From Bugula neritina (Eukaryota > Bryozoa > Gymnolaemata > Cheilostomatida > Bugulidae): a stretch of DNA of 64,000 nucleotides. Made by a program: the position numbers and the translations under genes. The notes beneath the pieces are model-generated. The model was not told the DNA's origin and made no database searches. It was given only the letters and a program-made list of their open reading frames with translations. The stretch lies in NCBI GenBank assembly GCA_964035545.1, contig OZ037771.1, forward strand, positions 6,614,690 to 6,678,689, in the 5' to 3' direction. Shown piece after piece: positions 1 through 8,879 of this stretch (positions are counted from its first letter, which is position 1; each line of letters begins with the position of its first letter).

Positions 1-356
1 GTCGACGAACTTCAATAGACAATCAATCTGGTAACAGAGCTTTACAGAAGTCCCCGAGTTTCAATGAAGTTTCCCAATAAATAGCAAAATAATAAAGTTT
101 TCCATCTTATAAAGTTCACACAAAAGACTTATCAGCTGTTTATAAAAAATACTCTAACATCCAGACGTACTTGTTTATATTGATTAAACTAAGACTAGCA
201 GGAATTAAGCTTAAGAGGTTTTCTAAATAGATTTGACTTCTGTGATAATGTAAAAATGTTGTCAAGGGCTATCAAACCGATATGGAGAGGCAAAATATAC
301 TATATTTAGCTATAGCATCTGCTTTCGAATTATAATTTTGTTGTTGTCTCGAATGT
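1..356. other. Spacer, no gene seen
   Basis: AT-rich sequence with no convincing ORF, RNA gene or repeat structure. It runs into the degenerate repeat that becomes recognisable after about 357. Confidence 0.4.
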
Positions 357-1160
357 GTGAAAATACAAAGTGTGAGAATACAAAAAAATCTTTTGCAGAT
401 CTACCAAGACGCTATTGAAATTCCCACAAAGTACCACAAATGGCAAAAAATCAGGAAGCCTTACAACAATCAACTAATTACTAAATTGAAAAATATATGT
501 AAGCAAAGCAAGGTTGGAGATACTCTATCAGCTATGCAAGTTGCTGGAAAATTTTGCATAGGGTAGCTGTCAGCATTTAAAAAGTGTAAACAGAATTTAA
601 ACGAAGATCACTTAAAGGTGGTTGTCGAATTAGCTGAAAACTGCACTTGAAAAGACTTAGCAGAAACACAGTTATCCTATTACATTCGACAATCCATCAC
701 TATCCATCCCACGGTTGCAATATTTTCGAAGCAAAGTGTCATTAAATAAGATTTTGTGGTTATAATTTCCCCAAACTTATGCATGACATTAGCTCCGTAA
801 AAGCCTACGTAATTGTGTTGTGCAAACATGTGGAGTTTTCTACCTCAATATCAAGGAAGTCATTGTCTGGTTAGATGAGTGCTATACTCAGTACAAAAGC
901 AAAATACCATTATAGAACATTTCTAAACAGCTAGACTGCAATTTAAAAATATTGAAATATATGCATGTTTACATGAAAAATCTGAGGCTTATGGGCAATC
1001 TGCTGCAAAAAAGTCGTCCGATGACAGTTCGATTAAAGGTAAACTTACTTACAGAATAGTTTCTAGATAGAAAATGGATTGAGTAGGGGACATTTCTATT
1101 ACAGCTCCTCTACAACCATTAATGACATTCGGGAGAGTAGTCAACCTTTATTTACTCCAC
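357..1160 (+). mobile_element. Degenerate repeat, copy 1, 5' part (unknown class)
   Basis: This stretch is homologous to 7440-8210. Shared landmarks are the AAAATATA-GTAAGCAAAGCAAGG segment, the GACATTAGCTCC segment and a coding block. In copy 1 the block reads, with breaks, like the W-L-x-x-C-x-x-Q-Y-K-S-[KR]-I-P-L motif intact in copy 2. The frame is interrupted by stops and frameshifts, so this is a dead copy. The 69-residue ORF at 357-566 is part of it and is not a separate gene. The copy is split at 1160 by the LTR element that follows and resumes at 3699. The family resembles repetitive invertebrate ORFs with a C-x-x-Q-[FY]-K-S...H-G-K...D-G signature, whose function I cannot name. Confidence 0.55.
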
Positions 1161-1583
1161 TGTCACAAATTCTACTTTATAAACTGCTATAGTATATATC
1201 ACTCTCTTTTGTTATTTAGCTTACACTTATAGTTAGTATGGCACACAAGTCTATCGCAATTATTATTGCGCAATAGTTGTTTACATTCTTGGTTACTTTA
1301 TTGTGCTAATTAATAGTGCTTATTCCACACCGGTCATGCACAGTGTGGAATGTGGTAGTATTTTTTAGACATCAATTTAGTATAAAAGCAGATGCTTTAC
1401 TTGTAAAAGTCAGTTCATTTTCATAAGTTGATCTGCGTATATCTTGCTGGAGAAATCAAGTCTACTTATATTCACAACTCTATTTACTCTCAACTGGATT
1501 AGCAAGCTGTATGCTATTTGTCCATACACTTCTGACTGCCAGACTTTTCGAACTGGTCACACTGCTACCATAGTTTTGTGACA
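1161..1583 (+). repeat. 5' LTR of the Gag-protease element
   Basis: A 423-bp LTR starting TGTCACAAAT and ending TTTTGTGACA, so the ends are a 6-bp inverted repeat. It contains a TATA-like AGTATAAAAGC near 1380. It pairs with 3274-3698 at about 94% identity by eye. Confidence 0.9.
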
Positions 1584-1585
1584 GT

Positions 1586-1602
1586 TGGGGGCTGCTCTGG
1601 GA
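1586..1602 (+). promoter_or_regulatory. Candidate primer-binding site
   Basis: Two bases after the 5' LTR comes TGGGGGCTGCTCTGGGA. This resembles, with a few mismatches, the tRNA-Pro type primer-binding site of vertebrate gammaretroviruses, which starts TGGGGGCTCG. The position and initial TGG support the call; the tRNA identity is inference. Confidence 0.6.
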
Positions 1603-1676
1603 AGTCTCAGTCACACACAGAGAAGTTATCAGCTACGTGAGCCTACACAGGATTAATTAGCAGTTGTTGAGACATC

Positions 1677-2780
1677 ATGGCGTTGTTGGAGAAAGTGACA
1701 GATTGGTAGAGGACTAGCTCGTAACATTTGTTGAAAAGAACCTACCCATTGTTGCTACACAAAAGGAAAAAGAAAAGGCACGAGAGGAGCGTAGATTAGA
1801 GCATGAGGCAGAAAAAAAAACCAGGCAAGAAAATGAAAAAGCCATAATGGAAATGAAAATAAAAGCTGATCAGCAGGCAATGGCACTCAAGGTTAAAGCT
1901 GACCAGGAGGTAGAAACGAGAAGACAACGACATGAATTAGATATGGAAAAGCTGAAAGCTGACACAAGTTTGGAGCACTCAAGACATGAGAGCACCAGGT
2001 TAGAGATAACTAACAAACCATTCTTTGATGAAAAGGTGGATGAAATGGATAGCTATTTGGAGAGATTCCAGTGGCTTGCTGAAAGATGTACCTGGGACAA
2101 GGGGGATTGGCCTTAACATCCAAGTCAATACATAAGAGGAAAAGCGACAGATACCTACACTAGGCTGTCAACAGAAGAACGAAAAGACTACAAAAAAGTC
2201 AAAAAAGCTCTTCTACATCGATATAACCTCACTGAAGAAGGATATTGGAAGAAACTTAGAGAAAGTCAAGCGGAGCAAGATGAAACCCCACAACAGTTCA
2301 TAGTAAGACTAGCAAGTTATTTGGATAACTGGGTGGGACTGTCTAGCTGCAAAGATTTACGAGAGGTAATCTTACAAGAGCAATTTATTACCTCATGTCC
2401 ATCTGATTTGTCAACTTATCTAAGAGAAAGGAAAATGGATAACCTGGAAAGCCTTGCCGAAAATGTTGAAAGATATCTCACGGCACATGACCGTACACTC
2501 TCACACATAGAGAAGATAACTCCAAAAGAGGAGGACACCAAAACATGACCAGAAGTAACAGACCAACTTTACCAAAAGAAGGGGAACACACCCTACCAGG
2601 GTACAAAGTACTGCACTCATTGTAAAATGAGCAACCACAACACTTCAGCATGTAAAAGAGTCCACAAACCAGTACATAGAGCTGGAGTGGGTAGACAAGA
2701 AACAAAATGGTCAAATGATGACAACACACAGGGAAGTTATAAAAGGAATGAAGAGATACAGATGAATAGAAAAAGGTATG
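1677..2780 (+). pseudogene. Gag-like gene, broken
   Basis: The frame starts at the ATG at 1677, meets stops near 1707 and at 2114-2116, and continues to the zinc knuckle with another stop after the 2548 region. Visible pieces are a charged helical segment rich in Lys/Glu/Gln (about 1740-2010), a capsid-like helical block (about 2020-2520) and a CCHC knuckle near 2608-2650 with spacing C-x2-C-x4-H-x4-C. The helical block resembles SCAN/Gag-like domains of metazoan Gypsy elements by general pattern only. The frame breaks mean no functional Gag is made from this copy. Confidence 0.7.
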
Positions 2781-2790
2781 TTCAAATGGG

Positions 2791-3204
2791 ATGCTGCAAA
2801 AAATAGAAAACGGGATTGAAGATGAATTGCTACTAGAAAAGGGGTATGTCAATGGGCGAGAAGTAGAGATACTCCAAGATACAGGATGCGACACTGTTGC
2901 AGTAAAGAAAGAGTTGGTGAGCCCTCAACAATATGTCAGAGAACACAGATATTTGAAATTAGTAGACAACACTACAAAAAAATTACCGATGGCGAAGATC
3001 AATATAAACACATCATATTATCAAGGAGAAGTGATGGCAATAGTGATGGATAACTGTATACATGACTTGATCATCGGAAACGTACCTGGAGTCCAATCAC
3101 CATGCAATCCAATAACAAACTGGAATCTGGAATGCTCCATCACTAACAAAACAAAAACCTCCAATAAAAAGGCCAAAGGCAAGGATAACATTGGAGTTGA
3201 CTAA
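2791..3204 (+). CDS. Retropepsin-like aspartic protease ORF
   Basis: This ORF of 137 codons lies downstream of the Gag zinc knuckle in the LTR element. The catalytic motif D-T-G-C-D-T-V-A-V sits at about residues 30-38, after a hydrophobic strand, and a D-L-I-I-G-N motif lies about 60 residues later. That is the D[ST]G plus I-I-G layout of single-domain retropepsins. The enzyme would cleave Gag as a homodimer. The frame is open while Gag is broken. The ORF ends in a Lys-rich tail at TAA, about 70 bp before the 3' LTR, so no pol follows. The ATG at 2791 is simply the first in frame; the protein may normally be made as a Gag fusion or by frameshift. Confidence 0.75.
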   Translation: MLQKIENGIEDELLLEKGYVNGREVEILQDTGCDTVAVKKELVSPQQYVREHRYLKLVDNTTKKLPMAKININTSYYQGEVMAIVMDNCIHDLIIGNVPGVQSPCNPITNWNLECSITNKTKTSNKKAKGKDNIGVD

Positions 3205-3273
3205 TCACGATGGAAGTAGAATTTGACTAGTACAGGAAATTAGGACTGTAATTTTCTCTCAAATGGGGGGAGT

Positions 3274-3698
3274 TGTCACAAATTCTACTCTACAAACTGC
3301 CATAGTATATATCACTCTCTTTTGTTATTTAGCTTACACTTATAGTTAGTATGGCACACAAGTCTATCGCATTTATTATTGCGCAATAGTTGTTTACATT
3401 CTTAGTCACTTTATTGTGCTAATTGATAGTGCCTACTCCACACGGGTCACGCACAGTGTGAAATGTGGTAGTATTTTCTAGACATATTAATTTAGTATAA
3501 AAGCAGATGCTTTACTTGTAAAAGTCAGTTCATTTTAATAATTTGATCTGTGTATATCTTGCTGGAGAAATAAAGTCTACTTATATTCACAACTCTATTT
3601 ACTCTCAACTGGATTAGCAAGCTGTATGCTATTTGTCTATACACTTCTGACTACCAGACTTTTCGAACTCGTCACAACGCTACCATAGGTTTGTGACA
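3274..3698 (+). repeat. 3' LTR of the Gag-protease element
   Basis: A 425-bp copy of 1161-1583 with the same TGTCAC...GTGACA ends. It directly follows the purine run AAATGGGGGGAG and is followed by the second TCCAC target copy. Confidence 0.9.
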
Positions 3699-3870
3699 TC
3701 CACCAATTTCCAATGTTAGGAAAACCCACAAGGTTATGTGTTGTGGAGACCAACTGTTGTACAGAAAGTCATCTTGCAATTGTGCGTCCAACTGCCTTCA
3801 TGTTGTCAATCAATAAAAAGAGTTGATGTATTCCAGTGAGTGCCTTGGAGTGGTTTATGTGTCTATAGCA
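3699..3870 (+). mobile_element. Degenerate repeat, copy 1, 3' part
   Basis: This continues the repeat broken at 1160. It aligns with 8070-8205, sharing GTGGAGACCA, CATCTTGC.ATTGTG and GTGCCTTGGAGTG. Together with the 5-bp target duplication it shows that the LTR element landed inside an older repeat. Confidence 0.7.
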
Positions 3871-3899
3871 AATAACACCAATTTATAAGCAGAAAGGAG

Positions 3900-4350
3900 A
3901 CCCATTAGACTGAGGAAACCACAGGGGAATAAAACTGCTGAGCCACTACTGCCTCAAACTACTAAAGAAGATAATTGAGAAGAGAATTAGTCACCAACAA
4001 GCAAAACCAGTCTGCATTTCAGAAGGGCAAATCAACTACAGAGCCAATGTTCTGCTTCAGAATGCTTCAGGAAAAATACAGAGAGTACAACAAACCCCTC
4101 ATATGGTGTTGTACAGCATGTAACTATTTTTTTATATACAGTACAAATCAGACAGAGCAATAAATCTAGAGATTAAGGATATTGTTTTATGCTTGTTGCT
4201 ATTCAAACCAATAAACCAATCCTGGTACAATGGGTGTTATAACATAAACGAGGACAGGTCATGGGCAATGCTATTTGCTGATGGATCAGGTCATTTGCAA
4301 TAGTGATTGGGAAAGACTAAACAGGAGGTTAGAGCTTCGCTAGAGCATCT
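3900..4350 (+). pseudogene. Non-LTR reverse transcriptase fragment
   Basis: Broken frames give R-G-I-K-L-L-S-H, then K-x-I-E-K-R-I, then N-Q-S-A-F-Q-K-G-K-S-T-T-E followed by L-Q-E-K-Y-R-E, and finally W-A-M-L-F-A-D-G. This order matches the fingers and palm of LINE reverse transcriptases (N-[YH]-R-G-I-x-L-L, Q-F-G-F-x-x-G-R-S-T-T-[ED], and L-F-A-D-D). The second Asp of the catalytic pair is replaced by Gly and several frameshifts are present, so it is dead. The 62-residue ORF at 3975-4163 is the best preserved piece. The closest clade is uncertain. Confidence 0.7.
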
Positions 4351-4413
4351 GTTTGCAACCTAAAATTTTTTTGTTGCCTTTAACGAAAATGCCTTTGGTG
4401 TGAATCGTCTTCT

Positions 4414-4779
4414 ATGCCTGGGGGACAAATGCGGGTGGTGCCGAAAGCAACCCAGAGAGTTCTAAGAAATGTTAGCGCCTCCTCGCAAGAGAAGATCAAG
4501 CAAGCCAGAGGGGAGCATGGCAACCACACTTGTGGCGTATGCGACTTTCAGAGTTCGGGTCGGCGTTCCCATGGCATACATGTGGCTGGTCACTTTACCA
4601 GACACATGTGTGACTGTGGGCACGCTGAAGGATCGTACCAGGCACTTCTCCTACATTGGAGGGCTCATGGGAACCCCCAGCTGCAGATTACTGAAATATG
4701 CTTGGAGAACCTAGAAAGGGGGGGGGCTACCTTGGTTGCAGACATGGCAACTGAACTAGTCTCCTTGAAGAAATTCTAG
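4414..4779 (+). CDS. Repeat-borne ORF with two C2H2-like motifs
   Basis: An ORF of 121 codons at the head of the tandem array. Two Cys/His clusters are visible: C-G-V-C followed by H-G-I-H (about residues 40-57), and C-D-C followed by H-W-R-A-H (about 65-85). Both resemble short C2H2 zinc fingers; the second has only one residue between its cysteines. The same reading recurs in the next units, with frame damage from a variable G run and a 2-bp deletion in unit 3. It probably belongs to the 3' end of an LTR retrotransposon reading frame, because a polypurine tract and LTR-like start follow. It is not a host gene. Confidence 0.45.
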   Translation: MPGGQMRVVPKATQRVLRNVSASSQEKIKQARGEHGNHTCGVCDFQSSGRRSHGIHVAGHFTRHMCDCGHAEGSYQALLLHWRAHGNPQLQITEICLENLERGGATLVADMATELVSLKKF

Positions 4780-6896
4780 CGCCGCCTGGAACGTTAAATT
4801 AAAGGCTAAGGAAGAGCGATTGAGACATGCGGTGCACGGGACAAATTGACTGTTATTAATATTTCTATTAATCTTCTTTATTGTTTTTTTAAATGACTCC
4901 AGGTTTTGTTTTGTCATTTAAAGGAAGGGGCTGTGTAACGGATTTGTCCTCTCATGTATTCATGTCTTTTTAGTTACCTATTATAGTTAATTTTTACAAT
5001 CATAAAATTCATAATAAATAAGTATTTGTGTTAACTTTGATTTTTTACAATTTATATTAGTTATTTTTGGTTAGAGTCTAACTGCGCAAAGAGAAGATCA
5101 AGCAAGCCAGAGGGGAGCATGGCAACCACACTTGTGGCGTATGCGACTTTCAGAGTTCAGGTCGGCATTCCCATGGCATACATGTGGCTGGTCACTTTAC
5201 CAGACACATGTGTGACTGTGGGCACGCTGAAGGATCGTACCAGGCACTTCTCCTACATTGGAGGGCTCATGGGAACCCCCAGCTGCAGATTACTGAAATA
5301 TGCTTGGAGAACCTAGAAAGGGGGGGGGGGCTACCTTGGTTGCAGACATGGCAACTGAACTAGTCTCCTTGAAGAAATTCTAGCGCCGCCTGGAACGTTA
5401 AATTAAAGGCTAAGGAAGAGCGATTGAGACATGCGGTGCACGGGACAAATTGACTGTTATTAATATTTCTATTAATCTTCTTTATTGTTTTTTTAAATGA
5501 CTCCAGGTTTTGTTTTGTCATTTAAAGGAAGGGGCTGTGTAACGGATTTGTCCTCTCATGTATTCATGTCTTTTTAGTTACCTATTATAGTTAATTTTTA
5601 CAATCATAAAATTCATAATAAATAAGTATTTGTGTTAACTTTGATTTTTTACAATTTATATTAGTTATTTTTGGTTAGAGTCTAACTGCGCAAAGAGAAG
5701 ATCAAGCAAGCCAGAGGGGAGCATGGCAACCACACTTGTGGCGTATGCGACTTTCAGAGTTCGGGTCGGCATTCCCATGGCATACATGTGGCTGGTCACT
5801 TTACCAGACACATGTGTGACTGGGCACGCTGAAGGATCGTACCAGGCACTTCTCCTACATTGGAGGGCTCATGGGAACCCCCAGCTGCAGATTACTGAAA
5901 TATGCTTGGAGAACCTAGAAAGGGGGGGGGCTACCTTGGTTGCAGACATGGCAACTGAACAAGTCTCCTTGAAGAAATTCTAGCGCTGCCTGGAACGTTA
6001 AATTAAAGGCTAAGGAAGAGCGATTGAGACATGCGGTGCACGGGACAAATTGACTGTTATTAATATTTCTATTAATCTTCTTTATTGTTTTTTTAAATGA
6101 CTCCAGGTTTTGTTTTGTCATTTAAAGGAAGGGGCTGTGTAACGGATTTGTCCTCTCATGTATTCATGTCTTTTTAGTTACCTATTATAGTTAATTTTTA
6201 CAATCATAAAATTCATAATAGATAAGTATTTGTGTTAACTTTGATTTTTTACAATTTATATTAGTTATTTTTGGTTAGAGTCTAACTGCGCAAAGATAAG
6301 ATCAAGCAAGCCAGAGGGGCGCATGGCAACTGCACTTGTGGCGTATGCGGCTTTCAGAGTTCGGGTCGGCGTTCCCATGGCATACATGTGGCTGGACACT
6401 TTACCAGACACATGTGTGACTGTGGGCACGTCGAAGGATCGTACCAGGTACTTCTCCCACACTGGAGGGCTCACGGTAACCCCCAGCTGCAGATTACTGA
6501 AATATGCTTGGAGAATCTAAAAGGAGGAGGGGCTACCTTGGTTGCAGACATGGCAACTGAACTAGTCTCCTTGAAGAAAATCCAGCGCCACCCGGAACGT
6601 AAAATAAAGGCTAAGGAAGAGCGATTGAGACATGCGGTGCACGGGACAAATTGACTGTTATTAATATTTCTATTAATCTTCTTTATTGTTTTTTTAAATG
6701 ACTCCAGGTTTTGTTTTGTCATTTAAAGGAAGGGGCTGTGTAACGGATTTGTCCTCTCATGTATTCATGTCTTTTTAGTTACCTATTATAGTTAATTTTT
6801 ACAATCATAAAATTCATAATAAATAAGTATTTGTGTTAACTTTGATTTTTTACAATTTATATTAGTTATTTTTGGTTAGAGTCTAACTGCGCAAAG
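4486..6896 (+). repeat. Tandem array, about four ~600-bp units
   Basis: The junction ACTGCGCAAAG recurs at 5081, 5685, 6285 and 6886, giving periods of 604, 600 and 601 bp. A first unit begins in different upstream sequence near 4486. Each unit holds the C2H2-like coding block, a polypurine tract (AAGGAAGGGG), a TGTGTAACGG LTR-like start and about 150 bp of LTR-like sequence. Units are near-identical except for the G-run length and a 2-bp deletion (GTGACTGGG) in unit 3; unit 4 is the most diverged in its coding half. The alternative frame starting M-A-T-T-L-V in each unit is a shadow of the C2H2 frame. Confidence 0.85.
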
Positions 6897-7039
6897 GTTA
6901 ACTTCCAGCCTGCGCATGGCGGGAAGAAGTTGAGTAGAGTTGGAATGGAGTAGTAGTTAGAGTTAGTGGTTGCGTTTTAATTGCCTAATAAAGATTCATA
7001 AATGAATCCAAGTAAGTTCTATTTTATATAATGATAACA
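6737..7039 (+). repeat. Candidate 3' LTR ending the array
   Basis: After the last AAGGAAGGGGC purine tract the sequence starts TGTGTAACGG. It runs through the array sequence into unique sequence with AATAAA-type signals near 6990 and could end at ATGATAACA. The purine tract plus TG start supports an LTR; no 5' partner or target duplication was found in the window, so the right end is a guess. Confidence 0.4.
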
Positions 7040-7439
7040 GGCAGTAGTAAAGTGATTATGATGACTAACAATACATTCTAATGCAGTAATATTCAGTCTA
7101 CTCGGAGGTTGTCTAATTATAATTGTTCATCGCTTTTATAATTAGTCTAAGGTTGACAATAGTTTACACTGTTAATCCCCGTGTAATTATTGGTTGCAAG
7201 TAATTAATTATTCATCAATTCTTGCTGTTGCCTGGTTTATAACTGCTTATCCCAGTCATAGCCAGTTTTATATGGTAGGCTGCAATAAGTAAAGGCAGGT
7301 TGTGGCAGCAAGGGAATAATCTTTTCTTGTTGTCTCCAGTCGACACTGTATTTGACAGGTTATCTCCGTTAAAACAGTAGTCATACACATCACAATAACC
7401 CCCACAAGTAGTTGTGTAGAGGCAACGTTAGTTCACTCG

Positions 7440-8210
7440 CCTTACAGTAAAAATCCCCTACACTATAATGATCAACCAACTAACAAATTGAAAAATATAA
7501 GTAAGCAAAGCAAGGTGGGAGATATTTTATGAGCTATATGAGTTGCTTGAGAAGTTTGCTTTCCATTTAACATAACAATGTAGGGCAGCTGTCCTTCCTA
7601 TAACATTTGACAATCTATAGCTTATCATCCCATGGCTGCAATATTTTTGCAACAAAATGTAATTAAACAAGATTCTGTGGTTGCAATATATCCAGACTTG
7701 AAGCATGACATTAGCTCCTTAAAAGCCTGTGTTGTGCAAACATGTGGAGTTTTTCGACCCCAATATCAAGGAAGTCATTTTTTGGTTAAATGGATGCAGT
7801 GCTCAGTATAAAAGTAGAATACCATTATATAACATCTCTAAACAGTTTGACTGCAAGTTAAAAATAACCTGGAATTATTATGGAGGTCGACATGGAAAAT
7901 CTGAGGCTGATGGGAAATCTGCTGTAATAAAGTCATTCGTTGACAGCTCGATCAAAGGTCAACAACTAACGCTAAGCGATGCTGGTGAAATTTTTACTTT
8001 ATTAAGGATTAGATTGGGTAGGCGATTTTTCTATTACATTTCCTCTACAATAACAAGAAAATCCACCAGGCCATGTGTAGTGGAGACCAGTTGTTTTACA
8101 TAAATTCATCTTGCTATTGTGTCTCCAACTACCTTCATGATGTCAATGAATGGGAAGAGTTTATGTATCCCAGTCAGTGCCTTGGAGTGCTTTATATTTC
8201 TAGTATATAT
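7440..8210 (+). mobile_element. Degenerate repeat, copy 2 (unknown class)
   Basis: This is the better copy of the repeat at 357-1160 and 3699-3870. It contains an open frame of 124 codons at 7729-8103 with E-V-I-F-W-L-N-G-C-S-A-Q-Y-K-S-R-I-P near its start, followed by W-N-Y-Y-G-G-R-H-G-K-S-E-A-D-G-K-S. The spaced Asp/His/Gly residues look like a conserved active-site or fold core, and I recall similar motifs in repetitive ORFs of cnidarians, insects and sponges. Upstream the frame is broken by stops. No terminal repeats were identified, so the element type is unknown. Confidence 0.5.
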
Positions 8211-8279
8211 GTATTAGTTTAATAAACTTTCAGCTTAATAAAGCACCTAATTTAAGGATCAAACTAAACTATGGAAAAA

Positions 8280-8580
8280 TTGAATTTTCCTAGGTAGCAG
8301 TTGACTTCAGCTACCCTGAAAGTGAGGTAGATGAAACTCGGGACTCACGACGAATTTCAAGAAAAATGTTATGAAGGTGTTAGATCACAGGCATGGAGAG
8401 GACTCTAAAAGCTCAGATTCTCAAATAACAGGTGCAAAAATTACCTGTTTTATATTTCAGCTTAATCGAAAAAACTCTGAAATTCTTAAAACGGAGTCTG
8501 ATCATGACGATTCCATGGAGACAGATGAATACTGGGCAGAATTTGACCAAACCTGGGTGAGTTTCTCTTGAACTTTAAAT
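8280..8580 (+). CDS. Short acidic ORF, unrecognised
   Basis: An open stretch reads V-D-F-S-Y-P-E-S-E-V-D-E-T-R-D before a stop near 8370, and a second ORF at 8371-8571 (66 codons) is rich in Asp, Glu and Ser. A possible acceptor (TTTCCTAG at about 8293) and donor (CTGGGTGAGT near 8555) frame it, so it may be one or two exons. It lies just after repeat copy 2 and may be that element's 3' part. No family recognised. Confidence 0.25.
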
Positions 8581-8879
8581 ATTTAGTTAGAGCAAATTGG
8601 CGTAAATTATTGAATTTGTTTTATGATGAGTCAAATTAATTACTCAAACTGCTTGTTTTTGTTTTAGAGGAAAGTCTATAAGTTATGGCATGTGCAGTGC
8701 TGGTGGAGCTTATTCATCATTATTATTTCCGGTGTCATGGCGAATTGTATGATTTGAGTTCTTTACCAAACCTGGTTTAAAATTATACATAATTAGAGAT
8801 AGCCTATGGTTTAAAACTATTTTTCAAGTACTTATAGGTATCAGGAAACATACAAAATTAATTCTACACCGCTGAGATG

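Larger units (their letters stand above)
1161..3698 (+). mobile_element. Complete LTR retrotransposon with Gag and protease only
   Basis: The element is bounded by direct LTRs (1161-1583 and 3274-3698) that start TGTCAC and end GTGACA. It is flanked by a perfect 5-bp target duplication, TCCAC, at 1156-1160 and 3699-3703. Inside are a primer-binding-site candidate, a Gag-like frame with coiled coil and a zinc knuckle, a retropepsin-like ORF, and a polypurine tract (AAATGGGGGGAG) just before the 3' LTR. The internal part is only about 1.69 kb, with no reverse transcriptase, RNase H or integrase. It is therefore a non-autonomous Gag-protease element, presumably mobilised by a full-length relative. 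By eye the LTRs differ at roughly 25 of about 424 positions, so it is not recent. Gag carries stops and is not intact. Confidence 0.88.

Noticed and set aside
4469-4714. ORF starting M-A-T-T-L-V, repeated at 5119, 5723 and 6323
   Set aside because: Alternative frame of the tandem-unit coding block; the overlapping frame with Cys/His clusters is more plausible.
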